In this document: piece after piece, positions 35,691-43,682 of the stretch
Layout: each line of letters begins with the position of its first letter
Numbering within the stretch: the first letter of the stretch is position 1
Source of the DNA: BOG-931 sp963781725
GTDB lineage: Bacteria > Pseudomonadota > Alphaproteobacteria > Rhizobiales > Xanthobacteraceae
Length of the DNA: 64,000 bases
Reading direction: 5' to 3'
Assembly (NCBI GenBank): GCA_963781725.1
Contig: CAWAGV010000002.1
Location: 620,001-684,000, forward strand
Notes under the pieces: generated by a model
Told to the model about the DNA's origin: nothing
The model's input: the letters and a program-made list of their open reading frames with translations, nothing else
The model's database searches: none
Program-made: the position numbers and the translations under genes

Positions 35691-36080
35691 CTACTTGTGA
35701 CAGATTGATTTTGCCGTTTGCCCGCGCGGGGATGTGACATAGACCGGAATTGTCTTCCATGGCTTACCGGGTGTCGCCTTTTTATTAATTACAAGGTCTT
35801 GCGTGCGCATCGTCAATTTTTCAACGGAAAAATTCTGATTGCATTGGGTAGCGTCCTCCCAGATATCCAGAGGGTCGCCGCAAAATGTCTCCCGGTAGGA
35901 GGTCCAGCCATCCGTACTCGTCTTCACGCTGTCCATGTCTACGCAAATGGTGGAATCTTTGCTCCCGACTGGAACCGTCGAATCGGTGGCCGTGGTGACC
36001 CAGCGTTCCGCCTTCGCGGGAGACGCGGAGATAACCGCAGCAATGAAAAGCGATCCGATCATAATTTGAAAATTATGCAT
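35691..36080 (-). CDS. Small exported Cys-containing protein, surface-adhesin-E-like
   Basis: 129 residues with a signal peptide (MHNFQIMIGSLFIAAVISAS, cleavage near AKA). The mature part starts ERWVTTATDSTVPVGSKDST and has four cysteines (STICVDMDS, ETFCGD, TQCNQN, KSICHK), which can form two disulfides. The layout W-x-n-D-S, then I-C-V-D-M-D-S, resembles small SAE/NTHi-adhesin-like domains, but the similarity is weak. It stands alone right of the IS110 element, with no partner nearby. Confidence 0.65.
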   Translation of the reverse strand: MHNFQIMIGSLFIAAVISASPAKAERWVTTATDSTVPVGSKDSTICVDMDSVKTSTDGWTSYRETFCGDPLDIWEDATQCNQNFSVEKLTMRTQDLVINKKATPGKPWKTIPVYVTSPRGQTAKSICHK

Positions 36081-36991
36081 TTTTTCTCGTCCTCACCCTA
36101 GCCGGCACTACCCGGGTGACCGGCGTATCCAGCCGTCAGAACAGGGCGCTCCGAAGCCTGTCTTCTTTTAGCTTAGAGCGGAGCTATAACTGCGACCATA
36201 TACTATTATCGCGCAAGCAAAGCATGTGAAGCGCGCATTCGGCACCTGCCGCCAACAACGACGAAGCTTGCGCACCTGCCGGAATCGATAAGATCCGTCA
36301 CAAAATAATAAATGGAATCGCCGCTGTAGTCTCCGCAATTACGTCACGACTACGTAAACCGATCCTGTTTGCTGCGTTGTACGAGTCTCCCGTTGGCCCA
36401 TCGCCGACATGAACGCGCCACTCGCTGATGTCCGTTATGCGATCAAGAGCGAACCTTACGAATAGCTAGTCGCGATCCAACCTCGAATAAGCCTGTTGCG
36501 GTGCGGCGGAGATCCTGCACTTGGTAATCCGACGCAAGCGACGCCGATTGATTTGAATTGCGTTCCCTCTATTTCACTCATGCGTCGGTCACCGCGCACG
36601 CGGCAATCGACACTTTACCCAAACCAATGTCGCAACGCGCTTGTAAACTATTGTAAATAAAATTGAATTTGTCCTGGTGCCGTGAAGGAAACCACACTAA
36701 GCGTTTAAGATATTGAAATCAAAGGAAGCTTTAGTGCGACAATTTGGGCCCTACCCTCACGCCTACCCTTACAATTTTGGGCAATAGCGGTGCAGCATGG
36801 TGCACCGCGGAAGAGACGCAGGCCCCAACAGCCAAAAAGATGATGTCGGCTATTGGTGCAAGATCGGACATGTCGCGTAAACGACGGCATGTCCGTGAAT
36901 GACCCTTACGCCAGGTCGCCTTTGGCCAAATGATCTCGTTCCGGCGAAGAAGTCTCATTCACCAGGACGAGCCATCGTAAGGGCGAGGAAA
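36081..36991. other. Gene-free, AT-richer spacer
   Basis: No gene supported over about 900 bases. It contains a second copy of the interspersed repeat (36850-36905), and at 36670-36711 a stretch resembling 22670-22710. Confidence 0.5.
36850..36905. repeat. Interspersed repeat, copy 2
   Basis: CTATTGGTGCAAGATCGGAC, then a CGCGTAAACGACGG block and TGTCCGTGAATGACCC, match copy 1 at 33144-33199 with scattered differences. Confidence 0.55.
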
Positions 36992-37136
36992 ATGAGCGCG
37001 GATTACCAATCTCGCCGAAATTGATTTATCCAACGCGCGCTTTGCAGAGGCGGAAGCGAAGCGAAGAGATATTCTGAGCACTGTCGAGGCGCGGGAGTCA
37101 CCTCAATCGACCGCCATCGCTCTCCACGCGGTCCTA

Positions 37137-39503
37137 TTGGCAAGCGCTCTAATTCCAAACGGAAAGCTCGATGAGGCGGAGGCTCTAACCAAACGCGCCG
37201 TCGGACTTTACGAAGGACGGCTTGGGCCTGACCACCCGCGAACCGGAAGCGCTCTTAAATCGCTTGCCTCGATTGAGGCTCTTCGCGGCAGGGACGGCGA
37301 CGCTGAGACTCACTACCGTCGCGCGCTCGCCATCGACGAACATGTCCTGGGTGCGGACAATCCAATGCTGGCTGGCGACCTGGTCGCGCTCGCTCCGGTC
37401 CTGCAGCGTTTAGGCAAGCGCCAAGACGCGAAGGCCGATATCGACCGCGCGCTGACGATCGTTACCGCGCAGTTCGGCGACGACAGCCTGATGTCAGTCG
37501 GTGCGATGTTGGCGTCAGCGAACTTGGCCTACGAGGAGGCGCGATACGGCGACGCGCGGGGATTGGTGGATCACATCCGGCAGGTGCAGGAAAGCACGCT
37601 GGGGCCGGATCATACTGCGCTTGTTGGGAGCGGGCTTTTTGCGGCCCGGCTCGATATCGCCGCAGGTCAGCTTGATGCGGCGGCCACTGACATCGATCGT
37701 GCCGCGGTGATCACCAGCAAAGGACTGCCCCCCGGACATCCGTTCAACATCGACGTGCTTGAGGGCAAGGCGGACCTCGCTGCGGCGCGCGGTGATCTGC
37801 CCGGTGCGGAGCAATACGACCGGCAGGCGCTGGCGCTCGCCGACAAGCTATTCGGATCAGACCATCCGATCCACACGCAAGCAGTCGATCGCTTGGCTGG
37901 AGCGCTGGGCGCGCAAGGCAAACTTGACGAAGCCGAGGCGTTAAGCGGGCAAGCTCTGTCGCTCAGTCAGGAGCGCTTCGGGCCGGACCACCCGCGCACC
38001 GGTGGTGCTCTCAAGCGGTTTGCATCGATTGAAGTGCTTCGTGGCAAGGACAGCGATGCGGAGGCTCATTACCGTCGTGCGCTGGCCATCGACGAGCGTG
38101 TTGCCGGTGCGGACAGTTCGGTGGTGGCTGGCGACCTCGTCTGGCTGGCCCCGGTTCTGCAGCGTCTAGGCAAGCGCCAGGACGCGAAGGCCGAAATCGA
38201 TCGTGCACTGACGATTGTGACCGCGCAGTTCGGCGACGACAGCCTGATGTCAGTCAGTGCGATGTTGGCCTCGGCGAACACGGCCTACGAGGAGGCACGA
38301 TATAACGATGCGCGGGGATTGGTGGATCACATCCGGCAGGTGCAGGAAAGCACGCTGGGGCCGGATCATACTGCGCTTGTTGGGAGCGGGCTTTTTGCAG
38401 CCCGGCTCGATATCGCCGCAGGTCAGCTTGATGCGGCGGGTGCGGCGATCGACCGTGCGGCGCAAATTACCGGCAAGGCGCTGCCCCCCGGACATCCGTT
38501 CAACATCGACGTGCTTGAGGGCAAGGCGGACGTTGCCTCGGCACGTGGCGATCTGACCGGCGCGGAGCAATACGACCGGCAGGCGCTGGCACTCGCCGAC
38601 AAGCTATTCGGATCAGACCACCCGATCCACACGCAAGCAGTCGATCGGCTGGCCGGGGCGCTGAAGGTGCAAGGCAAGCTTGATGAAGCTGGAGCGCTAA
38701 GCGAACAAGCGCTGTCGCTTAGCCAAGATCGATTTGGGCCTGACCACCCGCGAACCGGAAGCGCTCTTAAATCGCTTGCCTCGATTGAGGCTCTTCGCGG
38801 CAGGGACGGCGATGCTGAGACTCACTACCGTCGCGCGCTCGCCATCGACGAACATGTCCTGGGTGCGGACAATCCAATGCTGGCTGGCGACCTGGTCGCG
38901 CTCGCTCCGGTCCTGCAGCGTTTAGGCAAGCGCCAAGACGCGAAGGCCGATATCGACCGCGCGCTGACGATCGTTACCGCGCAGTTCGGCGACGACAGCC
39001 TGATGTCAGTCGGTGCGATGTTGGCGTCAGCGAACTTGGCCTACGAGGAGGCGCGATACGGCGACGCGCGGGGATTGGTGGATCACATCCGGCAGGTGCG
39101 GGAGCAATCCCTTGGACCGGATAACACGGCGCTCGTTGGAAATCTTATTTTCGTGAAACCAAACCCTGCGACCGGTAGTACCTACTGTGCCATCCACCTC
39201 CACCACGAGGCTTTGTGCTGCGTGGCGGCGACGCTCGTTGCGCAATTTCAAAGAACCACTGCGATCAGTCTCCACCCAATCTTCTGGATAGTCGCCCGCA
39301 GCACCGGTGAAAGAATAATCGTCATCATTCTCGGGTTCCGGCATCATGTAACCCGGTCGCTGTGCCGGGTCCGGATCATCCAGAGGCGTCTCGTCTATAT
39401 CCCTGGGCAAAACGCGGGTGATGCCACCATCGTTGACCAGAACGACAGGATGGTGCTCCTGCCCGCAGTTGCGGCAGAAGAACGTCGCATAAAGCCGGGT
39501 TAG
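37137..39503 (+). CDS. TPR array protein with 252-residue super-repeat, both ends damaged
   Basis: The frame encodes kinesin-light-chain-like TPRs (YEGRLGPDHPRTGSALKSLA, YRRALAIDEHVLGADNPM, YDRQALALADKLFGSDHPIH). About six TPRs form a 252-residue unit, present 2.5 times; units one and three are almost identical. Coding potential extends upstream to about 36996. There an ATG with GAGGAAA (36992) starts a frame that stops after ten codons, so a +1 shift would join it. After about 39140 the native sequence ends and the frame runs on antisense to the helicase fragment. A scaffold or signalling role is usual for such proteins. Confidence 0.7.
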   Translation: MASALIPNGKLDEAEALTKRAVGLYEGRLGPDHPRTGSALKSLASIEALRGRDGDAETHYRRALAIDEHVLGADNPMLAGDLVALAPVLQRLGKRQDAKADIDRALTIVTAQFGDDSLMSVGAMLASANLAYEEARYGDARGLVDHIRQVQESTLGPDHTALVGSGLFAARLDIAAGQLDAAATDIDRAAVITSKGLPPGHPFNIDVLEGKADLAAARGDLPGAEQYDRQALALADKLFGSDHPIHTQAVDRLAGALGAQGKLDEAEALSGQALSLSQERFGPDHPRTGGALKRFASIEVLRGKDSDAEAHYRRALAIDERVAGADSSVVAGDLVWLAPVLQRLGKRQDAKAEIDRALTIVTAQFGDDSLMSVSAMLASANTAYEEARYNDARGLVDHIRQVQESTLGPDHTALVGSGLFAARLDIAAGQLDAAGAAIDRAAQITGKALPPGHPFNIDVLEGKADVASARGDLTGAEQYDRQALALADKLFGSDHPIHTQAVDRLAGALKVQGKLDEAGALSEQALSLSQDRFGPDHPRTGSALKSLASIEALRGRDGDAETHYRRALAIDEHVLGADNPMLAGDLVALAPVLQRLGKRQDAKADIDRALTIVTAQFGDDSLMSVGAMLASANLAYEEARYGDARGLVDHIRQVREQSLGPDNTALVGNLIFVKPNPATGSTYCAIHLHHEALCCVAATLVAQFQRTTAISLHPIFWIVARSTGERIIVIILGFRHHVTRSLCRVRIIQRRLVYIPGQNAGDATIVDQNDRMVLLPAVAAEERRIKPG
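37222..39098 (+). repeat. 756-base direct super-repeat inside the TPR gene
   Basis: The block from 37222 to about 37586 recurs 1512 bases later (38734 to 39098) with, by eye, a single mismatch (GGCGACGCT versus GGCGATGCT). The block around 37555-37675 recurs 756 bases later (38311-38431) almost unchanged. The period equals 252 codons, so the frame is preserved. Confidence 0.85.
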
Positions 39504-40292
39504 CGGCTCATCGGGATCGAAGCGTTGGCCGTCGAGCGTCACCTTTCGATAAGGCGGTGACCGCAAGGTTGCATAAACGTGACCGGCACCAGAAATGAAC
39601 TGGTGTAGTTTGAAAGCCATAAATGCCCGATCACCCGCCCCACCACGCTCATTTGATGGCCGGCTCATCAGAATGAGAGCCGCCTGAAGTTGAGACCGGC
39701 AACGCTCCTCGTCCCGCTCAGTGTATTCAGCAAGACGTTTGGTCGCCTCGTTAATCGTGATAGGCGGGCGACGGGACAACCCCTGCCCATCGGAGAGGCC
39801 GATTTCAAGTTCTATCCAAACAGCGAGAGGGTGCGCTCGAAGCGCGTCATCATCCAGATCCTGCGGTATCTCTGCATCGATCGCAGCGCAAAGTGCATCA
39901 CGGACGTTTGACGGTTTGAGCGCCGGATCCGTGGCGCGCGCGAGGCTCTCGTCAATAACAGCATCGGCCGGAATTGATGTGCCGAACAAGCGCGATGCTA
40001 CCCGAGCTACGGCATTTGCTCGATCTGTCTCGCTTCCTTCGCTGGCCATCGTTGCCGACGTGCCAATGCAAACAGGTTGATGATCAGGGCAAAGCCTATC
40101 TCGCACTCGTCGGACAAGCATCGCCACGTCGGCGCCTTGGCGACCGCGATAGGTATGAAGTTCGTCTAATACGATAAAGTCGAGCCCGTGCGCATTCGCG
40201 ATGACGGCGCGATCTAGCGGGTTTTGTCGCGTCATCAGCAACTCAAGCATCATAAAGTTCGTTAGGATGATGTCCCTAGCAGACCGCCACAT
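39145..40292 (-). pseudogene. Internal fragment of a large DEAD/DEAH-box helicase (MrfA/COG1205-like)
   Basis: DIILTNFMMLELLMTRQNPL leads into the Walker B region FIVLDELHTYRGRQGADVAM and motif III GTSATMAS. A linker and a Cys-rich patch (FFCRNCGQEHHPVVLV) follow, as in long SF2 helicases related to YprA/MrfA. The Walker A part and the whole second RecA domain are missing, so it cannot be active. The 5' side stops at the IS-end-like motif near 40288; the 3' side stops at the TPR junction near 39145. The open frame runs on to 39027 through TPR antisense. Related helicases occur in defence and repair loci, but nothing here proves that role. Confidence 0.65.
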
Positions 40293-40321
40293 TTATGTCC
40301 GGTGTCGCATTCTTGCCCGAT
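40288..40321. repeat. IS-end-like motif (also at 42136 and 42602)
   Basis: ACATTTATGTCCGGTGTCGC, then ATTCTTGCCCGATG. A close copy is at 42136-42169 (GCATTTATGTCCGGCCGCGC, then GTTTCTGTCCGATG). A partial copy is at 42602-42617 (ACATTTATGTCCGGTA). The layout of short repeated TGTCC blocks resembles multiple terminal repeats of some insertion sequences. No transposase is left between them. Confidence 0.5.
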
Positions 40322-40675
40322 GTAACCTCCTATTGGCGCATCATCCCTCAGCGACGCGTATCAGCGCATCCATGCCCGGCACCCATCGCCTGACCGACTC
40401 GACCATCTCCGAGCCGGTAGTTGCGTCATGTCCCTACATTGGGACACCGTGGCTGCTCACGAATAACAATCAAGACTTCTGCGGGAGACTTCCTCGCTAG
40501 CGGAAGCGCGCCAAGCTGGTTCATCCTACTCTGCTGGGAACGTAACATGCCGACCCTAGACAAAAAGAAAAAAGCCCGAGAGGAAATCTCAGAGATCGGA
40601 AGATTTCATTTCTGTCGCCAAGACGACGTTTGAGGCGAAGCTGGCGAAAATCGTGAAGGCTGTGGCGCGATTGTA
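40293..40675. other. Gene-free stretch
   Basis: Only the IS-end-like motif at its left edge is recognisable; no supported gene. Confidence 0.45.
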
Positions 40676-41074
40676 TTAAATCGCAAAAGCGACGAATCCC
40701 AAGATCACCATCGCCAGGATCACTGCCCCCTTTTTCAAGATGTGCAAATCCCCGGCGCTTGGTCCCACCGGCTCGACGAGCGGCAGGCTGCCTATAATGA
40801 TGCAGATCATCGGCTTGTCGTGCTGTATTGCGCGGCGTGCTTCGAGTTTAGTCCGCCGCTCCTTTCTCTCAAGCTTCATCCTGCGCCAACGATCTACAGT
40901 CATTGGCGCGCTAATTTCGTTCGACGCACCGCACGGTTCCATCAGCTCCCGAAACATTTTCTCAACCGCGTCCTGCACCGCCGCTTCCAGCCTACGCTTC
41001 GTGATTAGAGCCCTGTACCACTCGGGTTGACATTCCTTCCAATGCTCGTGCGCCCAGGTTTGTAAGGTGACCAT
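40676..41074 (-). CDS. Hypothetical protein with C-terminal membrane helix
   Basis: 132 residues. The N-terminus MVTLQTWAHEHWKECQPEWY followed by ALITKRRLEAAVQDAVEKMF resembles short hypothetical proteins from genomic islands and prophages of this group. A strongly basic middle (WRRMKLERKERRTKLEARRA) is followed by a C-terminal hydrophobic helix (GAVILAMVILGFVAFAI). The protein is probably tail-anchored or phage-derived. No function is known. Confidence 0.5.
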   Translation of the reverse strand: MVTLQTWAHEHWKECQPEWYRALITKRRLEAAVQDAVEKMFRELMEPCGASNEISAPMTVDRWRRMKLERKERRTKLEARRAIQHDKPMICIIIGSLPLVEPVGPSAGDLHILKKGAVILAMVILGFVAFAI

Positions 41075-41116
41075 CGATGGTTCTTCTCCCTTCGGCGATT
41101 TGCAGAGGAGCGTAAC

Positions 41117-41476
41117 CTATTGTCCGCTTCTGCCGGGCAACCGTGGCAAATGATCTTGCCACCGTCGGCCGTCCGATAGCCAAAATGTAGGAACAAGCGG
41201 GTCGAAGTCTTTGCCAACTGCATGGGCAATCAAGGCGACCCCCTGTTCAAACGAATCCACCTTTAATGGCATCTCAAGTTCGATTAAGCCAAGGGACCGA
41301 CGTCCACGCTTTACCCCACTAATTTGAAATACAGGCCTGAGGGACCTAAAACTCATACATTCGGCCGCACGCAGGAGAAGATTGCCAAAATCATAAAGGT
41401 AAGCAGGCGGCTGGTCTGTGATAGCTTCCTGATCTTCCTCGAAGCCCAAATATTTAAATACGGTGCGCGTATCCAC
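41117..41476 (-). CDS. Hypothetical protein
   Basis: 119 residues from a GTG at 41476 with GGGAG about ten bases upstream. The sequence (MDTRTVFKYLGFEEDQEAIT, then LLLRAAECMSFRSLRPVFQI) has normal amino-acid composition and no membrane segment or signal peptide. I do not recognise a family. It lies with other unknown minus-strand genes in the accessory region, downstream of the small membrane protein gene. Confidence 0.45.
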   Translation of the reverse strand: MDTRTVFKYLGFEEDQEAITDQPPAYLYDFGNLLLRAAECMSFRSLRPVFQISGVKRGRRSLGLIELEMPLKVDSFEQGVALIAHAVGKDFDPLVPTFWLSDGRRWQDHLPRLPGRSGQ

Positions 41477-41546
41477 AGTTTGTCACTCCCATGCTGGGTA
41501 CCGGGCGCGATCACCTCGGCGGCGGCGCTTTCGTCGCCGAGTTCGG

Positions 41547-41747
41547 CTAATCGCAGATTTTACTATTTGTGCAGCCTACGCCGCCACTCGCGAGAGCCTC
41601 AATTGCGGCCCTAATGGCCTTCACATCACCGGCCATGATCTCGGTTGGCTCGCCAAAGGCTTGCGCCGGCCGCAGATATTGGCCGGTGGCATTAGCCCAG
41701 AATCCAACGGCGATTAGCGCCAACAAGAATTTTGTCCACCAATCCAT
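41547..41747 (-). CDS. Small membrane-anchored hypothetical protein
   Basis: 66 residues with GGAGAG nine bases before the ATG. One N-terminal membrane helix (MDWWTKFLLALIAVGFWANA) is followed by a short outside domain ending GGVGCTNSKICD. The C-terminal C-T-N-x-K-I-C pattern recurs in short membrane proteins of rhizobial accessory regions, as I recall, so it is probably real. Its promoter region is shared with the divergent Xre regulator. Function unknown. Confidence 0.6.
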   Translation of the reverse strand: MDWWTKFLLALIAVGFWANATGQYLRPAQAFGEPTEIMAGDVKAIRAAIEALASGGVGCTNSKICD

Positions 41748-41800
41748 ACGCTAACTCTCCCTATCTAGTGTTCGCGCGGCCCGTGATATCTAGCAGAAAT

Positions 41801-41860
41801 ATCGAATTTTTCGATTATCGGCAAATGCGATTAATTGTCCTGCCTCTCATTTACGAGGCA
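41801..41860. promoter_or_regulatory. Two palindromes in the divergent Xre promoter region
   Basis: ATCGAATTTTTCGAT (41801-41815) is a perfect 15-base palindrome with a T-centre. TGCCTC-N8-GAGGCA (41841-41860) ends four bases before the Xre start at 41865. Either could be an operator for the regulator. Confidence 0.45.
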
Positions 41861-41864
41861 GGGA

Positions 41865-42110
41865 ATGTCGCGCACGTTAGGCTCACCGCGGCATGACGCT
41901 CTACGACGATGGGTGGTCGAGAAGCGTAAGGCCAGAGGCCTAAGCCAAGCGGAGCTGGCCAAGCTAATTGGCCGGTATCAGTCTTTTGTCGCCGACATCG
42001 AGCGCGGGCAACGGCGCTTGGACGTGGTAGAGTTTCTAGAGCTTGCTGACGCGATCGGTTTCGATGCCAGCAAGGCGATCCGCATCATTGCTAAGGCGAA
42101 GAGTGCGTAG
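41865..42110 (+). CDS. Xre-family helix-turn-helix regulator
   Basis: 81 residues from the ATG at 41865, which follows AGGCAGGGA closely; an upstream in-frame start at 41835 is less likely. The HTH is RGLSQAELAKLIGRYQSFVA, followed by DIERGQRRLDVVEFLELADA and a short helix. It is a compact cro/cI-like DNA-binding protein without an effector domain. Toxin-antitoxin antitoxins have this size, but no toxin gene follows within 900 bases. It probably represses its own promoter and that of the divergent membrane-protein gene. Confidence 0.8.
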   Translation: MSRTLGSPRHDALRRWVVEKRKARGLSQAELAKLIGRYQSFVADIERGQRRLDVVEFLELADAIGFDASKAIRIIAKAKSA

Positions 42111-43034
42111 TCCCGGCCGGACCGCGTCACCGATGAGCATTTATGTCCGGCCGCGCGTTTCTGTCCGATGAGATGGTGATGCGCCTCCGGGCATTATGCC
42201 CGGTGAGTGATGCGCGGCGGGCATAATGCCCGGTAGCGGTGCGAAGGTATCAGTTGCGAAGCCTGGAAAATGGACAGACAGCGGGCACTACCACTGCTGG
42301 AGGTCAGCATCGTCATCGTGATGCTTGGCATGTCAGTCATATGTCTTGGCAATTTTGGCTAACATTGCATCGGTACGTGGAAACTCAAGCCGAGTTTTCT
42401 CGCTCCAATCGCGGTACCGTGCTGCAATTTTACGCTCTTGAGGCCCGCCGTCGGTAGGAAGACGTGTGGTTATTCTGAAAAAGCATGAAGGTGACGGCAG
42501 AAGCCCGAGCTATTCGTTCAACATAGAAACACAGCAAGCGGCTTAATGAAGCGCATCTGTCCAGTTACGCATTTGTGTCAGGCAGCCCCAAGGGCCGCAG
42601 TTACATTTATGTCCGGTATAACCATACTCAGGGGCGCATTGCTGTCTGGTACACCAAGTTAAACGCACTCTATCCTGTGTTCGGATCACCCCCGGTTTCC
42701 GTGATGGTTACACTGCTTGGAGCCGGCTTGCGGAGAACCAGAATGCCGCGACGTGCCTAAGCGGACATCCTTGAGGGCGGGAGAACGAGAGCTTGCTGGC
42801 GCGTCGTTATGTTCCGCCGCTCAAAGCGGCGCCGTCGCGCCCTTCAATTAGCCATGTACCGCTCGAAATCCATTTGCGGCCGAGACTGAGAAGCTACCTG
42901 CTTCTCGTCAGCGTTGGCCAGAGGTACGTCTCTGTCGCTGGTTGTTTAATGGCGCCTGTTGCGTCGCCTTATTTCAAAAATAATCCTTGAGTTGTGACTT
43001 TATCAACGACAGAGTTCGGCCAAAATACCTTCTT
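42111..43034. other. Gene-free accessory spacer with repeated motifs
   Basis: About 920 bases without a supported gene. It holds two IS-end-like motifs (42136, 42602), a related GCATCTGTCC/GCATTTGTGTC stretch (42549-42578) and the paired GGGCAT-N-ATGCCC palindromes. Probably the debris of an insertion sequence. Confidence 0.5.
42189..42234. promoter_or_regulatory. Paired GGGCAT-N-ATGCCC palindromes
   Basis: GGGCATTATGCCCGGT (42189-42204) and GGGCATAATGCCCGGT (42219-42234) are 16-base copies that differ only at the central base. Each contains a 13-base palindrome, and the copies are 30 bases apart, close to three helical turns. This looks like a double operator whose gene is gone or unrecognised. 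Confidence 0.5.
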
Positions 43035-43664
43035 TTATGCTCGTCTGGATCGGGTGATTATCTGGACAAGTCGGGCGTCAAAAACCTCATCAGCCTCCAT
43101 TTCCAAATCGAACGCCTTGCGTTCAAGTCTATCAAACGTGCGATGCCACATACCCTTTGGCCTCTGAGCAGAAAGCCAATCAGAGGGATCGCCATCCAAC
43201 CGTCTAAGAACCTTGCGAGCTTTGCTCCTCAACCGTGTTCCAGCGTCCTCACACTGGCTTATATAGGTCACATTGGAGCAATGTCGGCAGAGAAACAGCC
43301 GGCCGGCTCTATACAGTTTGCCGGCGCGGCGGCCACAGTTGGTTCCATTCTCTCCTGGGCAAATGAAGTACAGCCGTTCACCACCGAACTGACAGGGTAG
43401 CCTGACGAGGCCGACTACTTCGGCTACGTCGCGCCAATTATCACCGCGAGAATAGATACGGTATTCAAGATGGATGCGTTCCTGCTCCGCCCTAATATGG
43501 ATCGCGCCTACCGAGACCCCCTTTCGCTCGAATGGCGGCCGGCTCGTAAATCCCGCTACAAAGCATCCCTCTCGACAGAGCTCATTCACATCAAGCGACT
43601 GGAACTCATCGATCTTGTTGCGTCCCCAGCCGCCGCGGCGTCCTGATCCTAGCCCACCCATCAT
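43035..43664 (-). CDS. Zinc-ribbon hypothetical protein of rhizobial genomic islands
   Basis: 209 residues. The N-terminal MMGGLGSGRRGGWGRNKIDE, the middle RLPCQFGGERLYFICPGENG, and two cysteine pairs (CPGENGTNCGRR, CRHCSNVTYISQC) fit a zinc ribbon. The C-terminal PKGMWHRTFDRLERKAFDLE completes a pattern I recall from many accessory regions and prophages of Rhizobiales, where no function is assigned. It follows the DUF3987 gene by 18 bases on the same strand, so they are probably cotranscribed. Binding of nucleic acid is a guess. Confidence 0.7.
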   Translation of the reverse strand: MMGGLGSGRRGGWGRNKIDEFQSLDVNELCREGCFVAGFTSRPPFERKGVSVGAIHIRAEQERIHLEYRIYSRGDNWRDVAEVVGLVRLPCQFGGERLYFICPGENGTNCGRRAGKLYRAGRLFLCRHCSNVTYISQCEDAGTRLRSKARKVLRRLDGDPSDWLSAQRPKGMWHRTFDRLERKAFDLEMEADEVFDARLVQIITRSRRA

Positions 43665-43682
43665 CGCTCCATTTTCCAGAAA

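Noticed and set aside
37137..39140. CRISPR-like repetition
   Set aside because: The repeats are 756 bases long, in frame and TPR-coding; there are no short repeats with spacers anywhere in the window.
39145..40292. DISARM or similar defence locus
   Set aside because: Only one internal helicase fragment is present; no methylase, DUF1998 partner or nuclease is seen.
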